64,000 nucleotides of DNA from Vibrio algicola (GTDB taxonomy: Bacteria > Pseudomonadota > Gammaproteobacteria > Enterobacterales > Vibrionaceae). The position numbers and the translations under genes were made by a program. Positions 16,900-26,726 of the stretch are shown piece by piece. The stretch covers positions 876,643 through 940,642 of the forward strand of contig NZ_CP045700.1 of NCBI RefSeq assembly GCF_009601765.2, read 5' to 3'. Below the pieces are notes generated by a model. The model was not told the DNA's origin. It searched no databases and was given only the letters and a program-made list of their open reading frames with translations. The stretch's first letter is position 1, and every line of letters begins with the position of its first letter.

Positions 16900-18218
16900 T
16901 GGCATCCTTAATCGCTTATATGAATGGAGAACGGGTTGGTGAATTGATTAAACTCACTAATGGTGCTCATCAATTTCAATATGATAAAACTTGGATTGAG
17001 AGTTCATTAGGCCGGCCATTATCCTTATCTCTTCCACTGCAATACCCAAAAATAACTACCGACAGCGTGATCAATTACTTTGATAATTTGTTGCCGGATT
17101 TACCAGAGATCCGCGCTCGAATTGTCGCTCGCTACCAAGCAAAGTCATTACAAACCTTTGATCTATTAAAAGAAGTCGGCAAAGACAGTGTTGGTGCAAT
17201 ATCCTTATTAACCAATAATGAAACTCCGCACCCCAAACAACTTAATTATGAAGTACTCAGCCAAACAAGATTAAAGCAAGTATTAAGCGCCTATCAATCC
17301 AACATCCCACTAGGCATGTTAGAAGATCAAGCGGATTTTCGAATTTCAGTGGCAGGTGCACAAGAAAAAACGGCACTGTTAAAAATAAACGATCAATGGT
17401 GTATCCCCCAAGCGGCGACACCCACCACGCATATCATTAAATTACCAATTGGAAAAATACAGCAACCCAATGCGGTACTCGATATGACAGATAGCGTGGA
17501 AAATGAATATCTGTGCTTACAACTGGCTCAAGCTCTCGGATTCCAAGTACCCACAGTTGAAATCCTTCAAGTTGAGAATATAAAAGCCCTTGCAGTAGAA
17601 CGATTTGATCGTCGTTGGTCTAAAGATAAAACATGGTTATTAAGACTTCCTCAAGAAGATATGTGTCAAGCATTCGGCCTACCTTCAGCCATAAAGTATG
17701 AATCGGATGGTGGTCCTGGGATCACAGCCATCATGCAATTATTAATGGGCTCTAGCCACTCTCTACAAGATCGCGACACCTTTATGCGCTTCCAAGTTTT
17801 CCAATGGATCATAGGAGCAACCGATGGCCATGCGAAAAATTTCTCAATATTCATCAACACCAAAGGGACTTATCACTTAACTCCATTTTACGACATATTA
17901 TCGGCCTACCCAGTACTTAATGGAGCAGGGCTAAACATTCGCGCATTAAAATTGGCGATGGGACTTAAAGCGACCAAAGGTAAAAAATATCCATTAAATA
18001 AAATTTACCCTCGTCATTTTTTAGATACTGCAAAAGAGGTTGGCTTTGATCCACACCGCATGCAGGCTATTTTAGATGAAATGATGACAGCATACCCAAA
18101 AGCCATAGAGCATGTCGTACAAGCATTACCGCAAGGATTTCCACAACATATTACCGATGCAATCGTTGTAAATTCATTAAAAATGCTCGAAAAACTCAAT
18201 TTAAGAAATATTAAATAA
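16899..18218 (+). CDS. hipA: HipA serine/threonine kinase toxin
   Basis: A 439-residue kinase of the E. coli HipA type, which phosphorylates glutamyl-tRNA synthetase and induces persistence. Starting at ATG 16899 (GAGGAA six bases upstream), key residues fall at E. coli numbering: autophosphorylated S150 in ISVAGAQEKTALL, catalytic D309 in GATDGHAKNFS, and metal-binding D332 in PFYDILSAYP. An ATG six bases earlier is too close to the ribosome site. No truncation is visible, so the toxin looks intact. It sits between the urease and urea-transporter operons and converges on urtE. Confidence 0.95.
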   Translation: MASLIAYMNGERVGELIKLTNGAHQFQYDKTWIESSLGRPLSLSLPLQYPKITTDSVINYFDNLLPDLPEIRARIVARYQAKSLQTFDLLKEVGKDSVGAISLLTNNETPHPKQLNYEVLSQTRLKQVLSAYQSNIPLGMLEDQADFRISVAGAQEKTALLKINDQWCIPQAATPTTHIIKLPIGKIQQPNAVLDMTDSVENEYLCLQLAQALGFQVPTVEILQVENIKALAVERFDRRWSKDKTWLLRLPQEDMCQAFGLPSAIKYESDGGPGITAIMQLLMGSSHSLQDRDTFMRFQVFQWIIGATDGHAKNFSIFINTKGTYHLTPFYDILSAYPVLNGAGLNIRALKLAMGLKATKGKKYPLNKIYPRHFLDTAKEVGFDPHRMQAILDEMMTAYPKAIEHVVQALPQGFPQHITDAIVVNSLKMLEKLNLRNIK

Positions 18219-18273
18219 AACTAAATGCAAGAATAAAGCAACAGCCCTCCCAAATTGAAGCTAGTTGGTCTGC

Positions 18274-18969
18274 TTAAACCGTCAAATGCTCTTTTATCAG
18301 TTGTTCATTTAAATCGCCCATTTCTCCCTTGGCGACGGCTTTTCCTCGGTCGAGTAGACAAAAGTTATGACCAACTCGACGGGCGAATGGGAGCTTTTGT
18401 TCCACTAGCAATACCGTTAAGCCATGTTTGTCATTGAGCATACGAATAATGTCGCCAATTTCTTGAACTATATTAGGCTGAATCCCTTCGGTTGGTTCAT
18501 CTAAGATCAATAGATCGGGTTCGACAACCAAAGCTCTGCCGATGGCGAGTTGTTGTTGTTGACCACCAGATAAATCTCCGCCTCGACGATGGAGCATCTC
18601 TTTTAACACAGGGAAGATCTCGAAGATAAATTCAGGGATTTTACGATCACCACGCTTACGGATAGGCAAACCAATTTCGAGATTTTCTTGTACAGTGAGC
18701 ATCGGGAAAATTTGACGACCTTGTGGAACATAACCAATGCCGATGTGTGGACGTTTCTCGGTCGATTGCTTCACTATGCTGTTGCCATTAAAAATGATGT
18801 CACCACTCTTAATTGGGTTTAACCCCATAATGCATTGCAGTAAGGTGGTTTTCCCGACCCCATTACGCCCCATTAATACGGTGCATTTTCCTTTTTCGAT
18901 GTCTACATCGAGATCCCAGAGGATGTGGCTTTCGCCGTAAAATTGGTTTACGCCTTGTACTTGCAACAT
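18274..18969 (-). CDS. urtE: Urea ABC transporter ATPase UrtE
   Basis: A 231-residue LivF-type ATPase. Walker A is GRNGVGKTT, signature LSGGQQQQLAIGRAL, Walker B LLILDEPTEGIQPN, plus VEQKLPFARRV. The start VQGVNQFYGESHILWDLD is typical of UrtE. It is the last gene of urtABCDE, starting 2 bp after the urtD stop with GGAGAATAGG upstream. With UrtD it powers high-affinity urea uptake across the inner membrane. Confidence 0.93.
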   Translation of the reverse strand: MLQVQGVNQFYGESHILWDLDVDIEKGKCTVLMGRNGVGKTTLLQCIMGLNPIKSGDIIFNGNSIVKQSTEKRPHIGIGYVPQGRQIFPMLTVQENLEIGLPIRKRGDRKIPEFIFEIFPVLKEMLHRRGGDLSGGQQQQLAIGRALVVEPDLLILDEPTEGIQPNIVQEIGDIIRMLNDKHGLTVLLVEQKLPFARRVGHNFCLLDRGKAVAKGEMGDLNEQLIKEHLTV

Positions 18970-18971
18970 TC

Positions 18972-19835
18972 CTATTCTCCTAAGTAGACTTTTTTCACTT
19001 CCGGATGCGCTTGGATCTGATCCATATTCCCTTCCGCTAATACATGCCCTTGGTGCAGTACCGTAACTTGGTCGGCAATAGAACGTACAAACTCCATATC
19101 ATGCTCCACCACCACCACCGAATGTTTCCCCGATAGCGATTTAAGCAGTTCAGCAGTACGATCCATTTCTTGGTGAGTCATACCAGCAACCGGCTCATCC
19201 ACCAGCAATAGCTTAGGTTTTTGCATTAATAACATGCCAATTTCTAACCATTGCTTTTGACCATGAGATAAGGCACCCGCTAATAAGTTTCGGCAGTTTT
19301 CTAAACCAATAAGCGATAACACGCCATCAATTTCATCACTTTGCTCACCATTTAATTTAGCGCGAAAAGTCGACCACGCTGTGCGCGCACCTGTCATTGC
19401 AAGTTCCAAATTATTCCATACGGTCAGGCTTTCAAAAACAGTGGGCTTTTGGAATTTTCGTCCAATACCCGCGTTGGCAATTTGCGCTTCATTCATGGTC
19501 AGTAAATTGGTTTTCGAACCTAACCATACCTGGCCTTGATCGGGGCGAGTTTTACCTGTGATGATGTCCATCATAGTGGTTTTCCCTGCGCCATTTGGGC
19601 CGATGATACAACGCAGTTCGCCTTCTTTGATGTACATATTCAAATCATTAATCGCTTTAAATCCATCAAAAGACACCGACACGCCTTCCATATACAGCAT
19701 GATATTATGACGAGTGTCGATCATTGGGTGTTCAACGGGTTTTAAAAAATCAAACACTTGATCTCGACGAGTAAAATTACCAAACCCTTCACCAACACGC
19801 TTTAACGGGCTAGATACCGATCCTAATGCGCTCAT
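18972..19835 (-). CDS. urtD: Urea ABC transporter ATPase UrtD
   Basis: A 287-residue LivG-type ATPase: Walker A GPNGAGKTT, the UrtD-typical GIGRKFQKPTVFESLTVWNN, signature LSHGQKQWLEIGMLL and Walker B LLLVDEPVAGMT. It carries about 35 extra N-terminal residues before the ATPase core, as is common in UrtD. Its ATG overlaps the urtC stop (ATGA), so translation is coupled. Confidence 0.93.
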   Translation of the reverse strand: MSALGSVSSPLKRVGEGFGNFTRRDQVFDFLKPVEHPMIDTRHNIMLYMEGVSVSFDGFKAINDLNMYIKEGELRCIIGPNGAGKTTMMDIITGKTRPDQGQVWLGSKTNLLTMNEAQIANAGIGRKFQKPTVFESLTVWNNLELAMTGARTAWSTFRAKLNGEQSDEIDGVLSLIGLENCRNLLAGALSHGQKQWLEIGMLLMQKPKLLLVDEPVAGMTHQEMDRTAELLKSLSGKHSVVVVEHDMEFVRSIADQVTVLHQGHVLAEGNMDQIQAHPEVKKVYLGE

Positions 19836-21061
19836 GATGCCACCTCGCTATTCTCTGTTTTAGCTTGTTGTTTTGGTTCTGAATTGGATGTCGATTTATT
19901 GGCCCAACGTTCCGACAATGCGCCCATTACCCCTTTAGGTAGACACATAGTAGAAAGCACGAAAATGCCGCCTAATGCGAATAACCATATTTCGGGAAAT
20001 TCCACTGTGAACCAACTCTTAGCGTAGTTGATCAACAATGCACCGACGATAGCACCAAATAAGGTTGCTCGACCGCCTAACGCTACCCACACCACGATCT
20101 CGATTGAGTTAATCGGAGCAAATTGCGCGGCGCTAGTACTGCCGGCTTGGGTGACATACAACGCCCCTGCAATGCCAGCAAGCACCGCCGATAGCACGAA
20201 TATCCACAATTTAATGCTGTCAACATCGTAACCGGTAAAACGTGTACGTAATTCAGCATCTCGGATCGCCATAGAGACTCGACCTAAGCGGCTTGAAATG
20301 ACTAAACGACAAATCATATAACCGATGATCAACGCGCCAATCGTCACCACTAGTAAACCGACTTTTGTACCATCTTGTTGCAAGCTAAAACCAACAACAT
20401 CTTTAAAGCCAGTTAAGCCACTGCTACTGCCAAATCCCATTTCATTACGAGAGAAAGCCAGCATCAATGCGTAAGTAAGTGCTTGCGTCATGATGGATAA
20501 ATACACGCCCGACACACGGGAACGAAAAGCTAAAAAGCCGAACACGAAAGCCAATACACCAGGTACTAACATCACCATAATGGCGGCATAACCAAAGTGA
20601 TCGAAACCATGCCAAAACCAAGGCAATTCTTGCCAGTTTAATGACACCATAAAATCGGGTAATATTGGGTTGCCATACACACCGCGCTCGCCAATTTCGC
20701 GCGTTAAATACATTCCCATCGCATAGCCACCAAGCGCAAAAAATGCCCCATGCCCTAAGCTCAAAATGCCGAGATAACCCCAGATCAAATCTACCGCTAA
20801 TGCCACTAAGGCATACGAAAGATATTTCCCCATTTGAGTCACGGTAAATGAGCTGATATGAAAGAGGTTTCCTTCTGGTACCACTAAATTCAGAAAGGGC
20901 ACTACGATTGCTAATGCGAGCAAGAATATAATCGTGATCTTGCCGCCTTTATCAGACGCAATAAACGAACGGCGAGCAGTAAACGTTGAAGCGCCATTGG
21001 TCGCTAAATGATCGACAGAGGGTTGAGTTGTTGTGTTTGTCAATGAGATATTACTAGTCAT
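19832..21061 (-). CDS. urtC: Urea ABC transporter permease UrtC
   Basis: A 409-residue LivM-type permease with about 10 hydrophobic segments. YALVALAVDLIWGYLGILSLGHGAFFALGG and SRLGRVSMAIRDAELRTRFTGYDV are typical. The long N-terminal cytoplasmic leader (~45 residues) and the Ser/Lys/Glu-rich C-terminus are not conserved parts. A strong AAGGAGGA precedes the ATG. It pairs with UrtB to form the translocation channel for urea. Confidence 0.93.
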   Translation of the reverse strand: MTSNISLTNTTTQPSVDHLATNGASTFTARRSFIASDKGGKITIIFLLALAIVVPFLNLVVPEGNLFHISSFTVTQMGKYLSYALVALAVDLIWGYLGILSLGHGAFFALGGYAMGMYLTREIGERGVYGNPILPDFMVSLNWQELPWFWHGFDHFGYAAIMVMLVPGVLAFVFGFLAFRSRVSGVYLSIMTQALTYALMLAFSRNEMGFGSSSGLTGFKDVVGFSLQQDGTKVGLLVVTIGALIIGYMICRLVISSRLGRVSMAIRDAELRTRFTGYDVDSIKLWIFVLSAVLAGIAGALYVTQAGSTSAAQFAPINSIEIVVWVALGGRATLFGAIVGALLINYAKSWFTVEFPEIWLFALGGIFVLSTMCLPKGVMGALSERWANKSTSNSEPKQQAKTENSEVAS

Positions 21062-21070
21062 AAATCCTCC

Positions 21071-22750
21071 TTATTCTGCCGCGCGGCCACGTTGTGGAAA
21101 TAAACCTTTCGGCCGCTTTTGGATAAAGAGAATAATAAATACCAACACTAAAATTTTGGCTAATACTGCCCCTGCCCACGGCTCTAAGATCTTATTGAAT
21201 AAACCTAAACTTAACCCTGCGACTAAGGTTCCCCATAAATTTCCGACACCACCAAACACCACCACCATAAAGGAATCAATGATGTAATTTTGTCCCATAT
21301 TCGGTCCCACGTTCGTCAGTTGAGACAAGGCAACACCTGCAACACCTGCAATCCCCGATCCCAATCCAAACGTCATGGCATCCACACGTTCCGAGCGAAC
21401 CCCCATTGCACGCGCCATAGCACGGTTTTGCGAAACAGCGCGAACTTGTAAACCTAATGGGGTTTTCTTTAATACCGCGACAAGGGCTAAAAACACCATA
21501 AAACAGAAAATGATAATGTAGAGGCGGTTATAGGTAAGCGATAACATCGGGTTGATGCTTAATGCTCCCGACATCCAATCGGGGGTACTGACGGAGCGGT
21601 TTAAAGGAGAGAAAATACTGCGAACCGCTTGCTGTAAAATCAAACTGATACCAAAAGTGGCTAATAATGTTTCGAGTGGTCGGCCATATAAACGACGGAT
21701 CACTGTACGTTCAATTAAAATACCCACTAAACCAGAGACTATAAAGGCTGCAGGGATCGACAACAACAAAGCCGCACCAATATTATTTGGCATTAATTGT
21801 TGTATGACATAAGTGGTGTATGCGCCGATCATGATCAACTCGCCATGCGCCATGTTGATCACGCCCATCACTCCAAAAGTGATCGCTAAACCAATCCCAG
21901 CCAACACTAAAACGGAACCTAAACTCAAACCAAAGAATAACGTCTCAATTCCACCGTTAATGGTTTGGCTTTGCTTATATTGGTTTAAACCCAATTGCGC
22001 CGCTTTAATTACCTTGGCTTCTGCATCACTGTTTATCACTTGAGTTAGCGTGCTATACACTTGCGGTTGTTTCGATTGTTCAATGATTTCAATCGCATCA
22101 ATTTGTTCTGCTGCGTTAGTACTGGTCAATACTTGATTAATTGCTAAACCTAATTCTAATGCGTGTCGAACTTGTTTGTCTGTTTCTACCGCAAGCTGCG
22201 TTTGCATTTTAGCGATGACTTTGTCGGATTTATTGCCTAATAAGTTATTGGTTGCCGTTAAACGCACTTTAGGATCGCTGGCGCTGATATCCATACGATC
22301 TAACACATCACGGATCAAAGATCGTAATGAGTTATTAGTCCTAACTTTGGAAAAATGACGCTTATTCTCAATAACCACACTGCCTTGTGTTGTGACTGAG
22401 TTGCTTGGATCCGTTACATCGTTTGGGAATAGCGTTTGAGCTTGCTTACCTTTGGCAAAATCTGTGCTAACAAATAATACCCCATCCGTTTTACGAGAAT
22501 ACAAATCACCCGCCAACCATGGGCGTAGGATCGATTTTGCTTGCTCTGGATCATTTGATTGCGCTAACCATTCAATTGCATCTTTTCTAATGCTGCTTTT
22601 TTTAGACAGCAAAGCCGTGTTTATTTGTTCTAAAGATTGAATATTTTGACTATCAATCTTGCTGTCATTAGCAATAGAGGCAGTGGCGAACACACCCTGA
22701 GCAAAGGTGAACAATAAAAAGGTTGTGATCGTTATTATTAATTTTTTCAC
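21071..22750 (-). CDS. urtB: Urea ABC transporter permease UrtB
   Basis: A LivH-type permease with the long N-terminal extension typical of UrtB. A signal-like helix (VKKLIITITTFLLFTFAQGVFA) leads into a ~230-residue soluble helical-repeat region, then the membrane domain (GIGLAITFGVMGVINMAHGE, FGGVGNLWGTLVAG). The frame is open 27 codons further upstream, but AAGGA lies eight bases before GTG 22750 and the signal peptide starts there, so a GTG start giving 559 residues is chosen. The extension is thought to be extracytoplasmic. Confidence 0.9.
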   Translation of the reverse strand: MKKLIITITTFLLFTFAQGVFATASIANDSKIDSQNIQSLEQINTALLSKKSSIRKDAIEWLAQSNDPEQAKSILRPWLAGDLYSRKTDGVLFVSTDFAKGKQAQTLFPNDVTDPSNSVTTQGSVVIENKRHFSKVRTNNSLRSLIRDVLDRMDISASDPKVRLTATNNLLGNKSDKVIAKMQTQLAVETDKQVRHALELGLAINQVLTSTNAAEQIDAIEIIEQSKQPQVYSTLTQVINSDAEAKVIKAAQLGLNQYKQSQTINGGIETLFFGLSLGSVLVLAGIGLAITFGVMGVINMAHGELIMIGAYTTYVIQQLMPNNIGAALLLSIPAAFIVSGLVGILIERTVIRRLYGRPLETLLATFGISLILQQAVRSIFSPLNRSVSTPDWMSGALSINPMLSLTYNRLYIIIFCFMVFLALVAVLKKTPLGLQVRAVSQNRAMARAMGVRSERVDAMTFGLGSGIAGVAGVALSQLTNVGPNMGQNYIIDSFMVVVFGGVGNLWGTLVAGLSLGLFNKILEPWAGAVLAKILVLVFIILFIQKRPKGLFPQRGRAAE

Positions 22751-22837
22751 GTGATACGTCCTTGTAAAACCTGCTTTAACCTTTATGAGAAGTTGCAGCC
22801 AACAAGACTGCAACTTCAATATCAATATCAAAAGGTA

Positions 22838-24172
22838 TTATTCAGCACCTAAACACGCTTTAGTTTTCGTGTTGTAACTTCCGCATGAAATAGGAGCGGT
22901 CCAGTCTGAAACCAAATCAGCGGAACTTGGTAAGAAGTCGGACCATGCATCACCTTTCACTTCTTTTTCAGTTTCCCATACCACATCAAATTGACCGTCA
23001 TCTTGGATTTCGCCAATCAAGACTGGTTTGGTAATATGATGGTTAGCCAGCATCGTCGCAGTGCCGCCAGTTAGGTTCGGAACCGATAAGCCAATGATTG
23101 CCGCGCTGACTTTATCGGTATCGGTAGTGCCGGCTTTTTCGACCGCTTTCACCCATAAATTAAAGCCAATATAAGTCGCTTCCATTGGATCGTTAGTGAC
23201 GCGTTTGTCATCTTTAATATACTTATGCCAAGTTTGAATGAAGCTTTCGTTAGCTTCTGAATCAACACTCATAAAGTAGTTCCATGCCGCTAAGTGACCA
23301 ACCAGTGCCGAGGTATCCATACCAGACAATTCTTCCTCACCTACCGAAAACGCAATCACAGGAATATCTTCTGAAGAGACACCTTGCGCTGCTAGTTCTT
23401 TATAAAATGGAACGTTCGCATCACCATTAATGGTTGAAACTACAGCGGTTTTTTTACCTTCTGCACCGAACTTTTTAATGTTAGATACAATAGATTGCCA
23501 ATCGGAATGACCAAATGGGGTGTAATTCACCATCACATCCGCATCGGCAACGCCTTTACTTTTCAGGTAAGCGGCTAACACTTTATTGGTGGTGCGAGGA
23601 TAGACATAATCGGTTCCGGCCAACACAAAACGTTTTACACCAAGATCATTGATTAAATAATCCACTGCTGGGATCGCTTGTTGGTTAGGCGCAGCACCGG
23701 TGTAATAAATGTTTTTCGACGACTCTTGCCCTTCATATTGAACCGGATAAAACAAGATACTGTTCTCTTGCTCAAATACCGGCAACATCGCTTTACGTGA
23801 TGCCGAAGTCCAACCCCCAAAGGTCACCGCCACTTTATCTTTTTCGATAAGTTCACGTGCTTTTTCTGCATACATTGGCCAGTTAGAAGCAGGATCGACC
23901 ACAACAGGTTCAAGTTGCTTACCTAATACCCCACCCTTTTTATTTTGTTCTTCAATCAGCATTAATACGGTGTCTTTTAAAGTGGTTTCGCTGATCGCCA
24001 TGGTGCCAGAAAGAGAATGAAGCACGCCGACTTTAATCGTTTCGGCTGCCTGAACACTGAACGCGCAAGCACTGATCGCTGCCGCACTGGCTAGTACTTT
24101 TAAACGAGTTTTCAACGTTTTATTTTTCTTTTCAGCTTGATTTAGAGTTGGATCTTGATGTGGATTTAACAT
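22838..24172 (-). CDS. urtA: Urea ABC transporter periplasmic binding protein UrtA
   Basis: A 444-residue type-I binding protein (amide/urea family). After a long signal peptide (cleavage near VQA|AETIKVG), the core reads VGVLHSLSGTMAISETTLKD, FGGWTSASRKAMLPVFEQ, YPVQYEGQESSKNIYYTGA and NDPMEATYIGF, all typical of urea/short-amide receptors. It is the first gene of the urt operon. The 270-bp upstream spacer carries an ERIC element and presumably the promoter, which may be nitrogen-controlled, though I see no convincing NtrC site. Confidence 0.94.
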   Translation of the reverse strand: MLNPHQDPTLNQAEKKNKTLKTRLKVLASAAAISACAFSVQAAETIKVGVLHSLSGTMAISETTLKDTVLMLIEEQNKKGGVLGKQLEPVVVDPASNWPMYAEKARELIEKDKVAVTFGGWTSASRKAMLPVFEQENSILFYPVQYEGQESSKNIYYTGAAPNQQAIPAVDYLINDLGVKRFVLAGTDYVYPRTTNKVLAAYLKSKGVADADVMVNYTPFGHSDWQSIVSNIKKFGAEGKKTAVVSTINGDANVPFYKELAAQGVSSEDIPVIAFSVGEEELSGMDTSALVGHLAAWNYFMSVDSEANESFIQTWHKYIKDDKRVTNDPMEATYIGFNLWVKAVEKAGTTDTDKVSAAIIGLSVPNLTGGTATMLANHHITKPVLIGEIQDDGQFDVVWETEKEVKGDAWSDFLPSSADLVSDWTAPISCGSYNTKTKACLGAE

Positions 24173-24253
24173 ATCGGTATCGCTCCTTGATTAATAACAC
24201 CTCATTTGTTGAGATAATTAACAAAAGCAAAGAATGTGCCAAACAAAATAAAA

Positions 24254-24387
24254 CTATATCCAAAATAATTGGAGTTGCAGTGAGCCGGCAAGTAAATGAA
24301 TACCCATTAGCTTAGTTAGCCTAAGTGATTGGGGTAAGTGCACGTAGTCAACAAAGCGGCTGATTCTAGTGCGACGGGTATATATAG
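24254..24387. repeat. ERIC element (enterobacterial repetitive intergenic consensus)
   Basis: About 134 bp between CTATATCC and GGGTATATATAG. Landmarks of ERIC in order are ATAATTGGAGTTGCAG, GGCAAGTAAATGAATACCC, the conserved core TAAGTGATTGGGGTAAG, and GCGACGGGTATA. It lies upstream of urtA in non-coding DNA. Confidence 0.85.
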
Positions 24388-24561
24388 AACGGTTTTGTAC
24401 ATTAAACAGTAAATAAAGTAATTAATATTTGCTCATTAATAGTGCATAAATTTCATTTAAATCACCAAAATAGTGATATCACTCGAAAATATTACGGGAT
24501 GGATGTAATCGGTACTATCGGCGCACTGTTTGAGTGCGGGGTAGAAAATTCGAAGACAAAA

Positions 24562-24593
24562 AAACCGCCGCAAGCTTGCACTTGCGGCGGTTT
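24562..24593 (-). terminator. Strong terminator downstream of the Fe-alcohol dehydrogenase
   Basis: A 13-bp perfect GC-rich stem AAACCGCCGCAAG (24562-24574) / CTTGCGGCGGTTT (24581-24593) with a 6-nt loop. It is followed on the minus strand by a run of T, 28 bp after the stop codon. Confidence 0.92.
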
Positions 24594-24621
24594 CAATTTA
24601 AACGATCAATCGATCACATTA

Positions 24622-25767
24622 TTACATCGCTTGAGTAAAGATCTCTACGATGTCGGCATGAGAACCTTGTTTTGGGTTAGTAAAACCACAGGCATCTTTT
24701 AGCGCATTGGTGGCAAGTGTTGGTAGATCTTGCTCTTTTGCGCCTAATTGCTCTAAACCTGCTGGGATGTTTACATCTTGAGATAATTGCATGATCAACT
24801 CAATGGCTTTTTCTGCGCCTTGCTCTGGTGTTAATTGCTCTACATCGGCGCCAAGTGCTTTTGCTACATCACGTAGACGCTCTGGGCATACTTGAGCATT
24901 ATAACGTTGTACATGAGGTAATAAAACCGCATTACACACGCCGTGTGGTAGGTCGTAGAAACCACCTAACTGGTGCGCCATAGCATGAACATAACCAAGT
25001 GACGCATTATTAAACGCCATACCCGCCATAAATTGTGCATACGCCATTTGCTCACGTGCTTCTAGGTTTTCACCGTTGGCAACCACTTCGCGTAAGTTCG
25101 CTTGGATAAGCTCCATCGCTTTAATCGCTACCGCATCAGTAACCGGTGTTGCTGCAATAGAAACATAAGCTTCAACCGCGTGAGTTAATGCATCCATACC
25201 GGTTGCCGCAGTTAAAGATGCAGGCATAGCAAGCATCAATTTAGGATCGTTAACCGACATAATTGGAGTGGTATTTTTATCCACGATCGCCATTTTGATA
25301 TGGGTTTCTTCATCCGTAATGATACAAAAACGCGTCATTTCAGAGGCCGTACCCGCAGTGGTATTAATTGCAATGATCGGTAGTTGTGGCTTTTTAGATA
25401 CATCCAAACCTTCATAATCAGCAATTTTTCCGCCATTGGTTGCCACTAATGCAATACCTTTAGCGCAATCATGTGGCGAGCCACCACCAAGAGAAATAAC
25501 GAAGTCACATTGGTTGGCTTGCAGCAGTTCTAAGCCCGCTTCAACGTTTTTAATGGTTGGGTTTGGTTGAGTACCATCGAAAACAACGGTTTCAATATTG
25601 CGTTCTGAAAGCAATTTAACCACTTGATCAACCATACCAATTTTGTTGAGAACTTTATCCGTTACGATCAATCCTTTTTTAAAACCGTAACCCACGACTG
25701 CGTCTGCGGCTTCAACAATACAATCTGCACCCATAAGGTTTACTGCAGGAATAAAAAATGCGCTCAT
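24622..25767 (-). CDS. yiaY: Iron-containing alcohol dehydrogenase (YiaY/AdhB type)
   Basis: A 381-residue group III dehydrogenase oxidising primary alcohols or related substrates with NAD. It has GGGSPHD in the dinucleotide-binding N-domain, then [11 protein letters not shown] and the iron-binding C-domain with D in [14 protein letters not shown] and histidines in [22 protein letters not shown]. An ATG 12 bases upstream (25779) overlaps the ribosome site GGAGA, so M at 25767 ([10 protein letters not shown]) is chosen, matching the family start. It is a single gene with its own terminator. The real substrate (ethanol, threonine or 1,2-propanediol-like) is not deducible. Confidence 0.9.
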   Translation of the reverse strand: MSAFFIPAVNLMGADCIVEAADAVVGYGFKKGLIVTDKVLNKIGMVDQVVKLLSERNIETVVFDGTQPNPTIKNVEAGLELLQANQCDFVISLGGGSPHDCAKGIALVATNGGKIADYEGLDVSKKPQLPIIAINTTAGTASEMTRFCIITDEETHIKMAIVDKNTTPIMSVNDPKLMLAMPASLTAATGMDALTHAVEAYVSIAATPVTDAVAIKAMELIQANLREVVANGENLEAREQMAYAQFMAGMAFNNASLGYVHAMAHQLGGFYDLPHGVCNAVLLPHVQRYNAQVCPERLRDVAKALGADVEQLTPEQGAEKAIELIMQLSQDVNIPAGLEQLGAKEQDLPTLATNALKDACGFTNPKQGSHADIVEIFTQAM

Positions 25768-26117
25768 AATTTTCTCCAAATGTGTGAGTGAGTTACCTTC
25801 TGGTACCTATACGTCACGTCAATGATTATAAAAAATGGGTATTAAAAAGTTAAGATCACTATGCGCCCAAATCGGAGAGATTAAATTGATCTAAAACAGG
25901 TAACCATTAGGTGGTAGATAGGTTATCGATAGCCTTCCTAAAGATAGACACAGCGGAAGCTGGAGATGTGATCACAAACGGTAACGTCACCAGTATTTCT
26001 AATGATCCCTTGATTTAATCTCTGCTTTATCCTTGTTATTTACGAGATAAGGATAAAAATCGAAGCCGAGCATGTCATAATAGTGCCACTTAAAGCTCAA
26101 CTAAAAAGAACCAATCC
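25768..26117. other. Divergent intergenic region with a 9-bp inverted repeat
   Basis: No gene seen. It must hold the promoters of the dehydrogenase and of the hypothetical gene at 26118. The inverted repeat TTTATCCTT (26026-26034) / AAGGATAAA (26049-26057) is a possible operator or hairpin. Confidence 0.4.
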
Positions 26118-26705
26118 ATGACTGAATTAATGACACCACAAGAAAACGCCCTTGCCACTTTTAAAAGCAATCTACACCTTCCCAATGGCGGTTTTCATGC
26201 ATTAATTGTTGAGTTAGCCCGTGAGTTTCAACTGCCTTTTCACACCGTCAAACCGGTATTGAAAAAATCACAGAAAGTCGTCGAGAAAAAAATAACAAAT
26301 GATTTTGAAAATATCGCTGAGCACGATCTGAGCCAAGAAAACTGGCTCGCATTAATTCGTTCGGCGCTTATTACACTTGTTGAACAAAACGTTCCATTAA
26401 TGGTGAGTTTGACCCAAAACCAAGATTATAATGATGCAATTGCAATTATGGCCAAAGCAAGCATCACTCACTCAGAGCAACAACAGGTGCTAGAACACCT
26501 TGCGATGGCTTATGAAATGCAAGTGTACAAACCGCTGACGGCTATGCTGTACACCTCTATTTTATATTGGAAAATTTCTGATGATTTGTATCAAGTCACA
26601 CCACAAACTCAGCAGGAATTCAGTGGCTATCCGCAGCATTTAGAAGCAATCAACCATCTGCTAAAATTAAGCGAACAAGTAAAAGCGATGAAGCTAACGG
26701 ATTAA
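26118..26705 (+). CDS. Conserved hypothetical protein, helical, 195 residues
   Basis: The family is not recognised. The protein has no signal peptide or membrane segment. It is predicted largely alpha-helical with amphipathic stretches (LIVELAREFQLPFHTVKPVL, WLALIRSALITLVEQNVPLM, VLEHLAMAYEMQVYKPLTAM) and no cysteine or metal motif. The coding nature is supported by codon usage similar to its neighbours and a clean ATG start, although the ribosome site is weak. It is probably cytoplasmic and converges with the membrane protein gene 21 bp downstream. Confidence 0.6.
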   Translation: MTELMTPQENALATFKSNLHLPNGGFHALIVELAREFQLPFHTVKPVLKKSQKVVEKKITNDFENIAEHDLSQENWLALIRSALITLVEQNVPLMVSLTQNQDYNDAIAIMAKASITHSEQQQVLEHLAMAYEMQVYKPLTAMLYTSILYWKISDDLYQVTPQTQQEFSGYPQHLEAINHLLKLSEQVKAMKLTD

Positions 26706-26726
26706 ACCCTAGCTCCTAGCAACACT

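Noticed and set aside
24442..24702. 86-codon frame on the plus strand between urtA and the Fe-alcohol dehydrogenase
   Set aside because: It runs through the strong terminator and into the dehydrogenase coding region on the other strand, has no ribosome site, and has non-coding-like composition.
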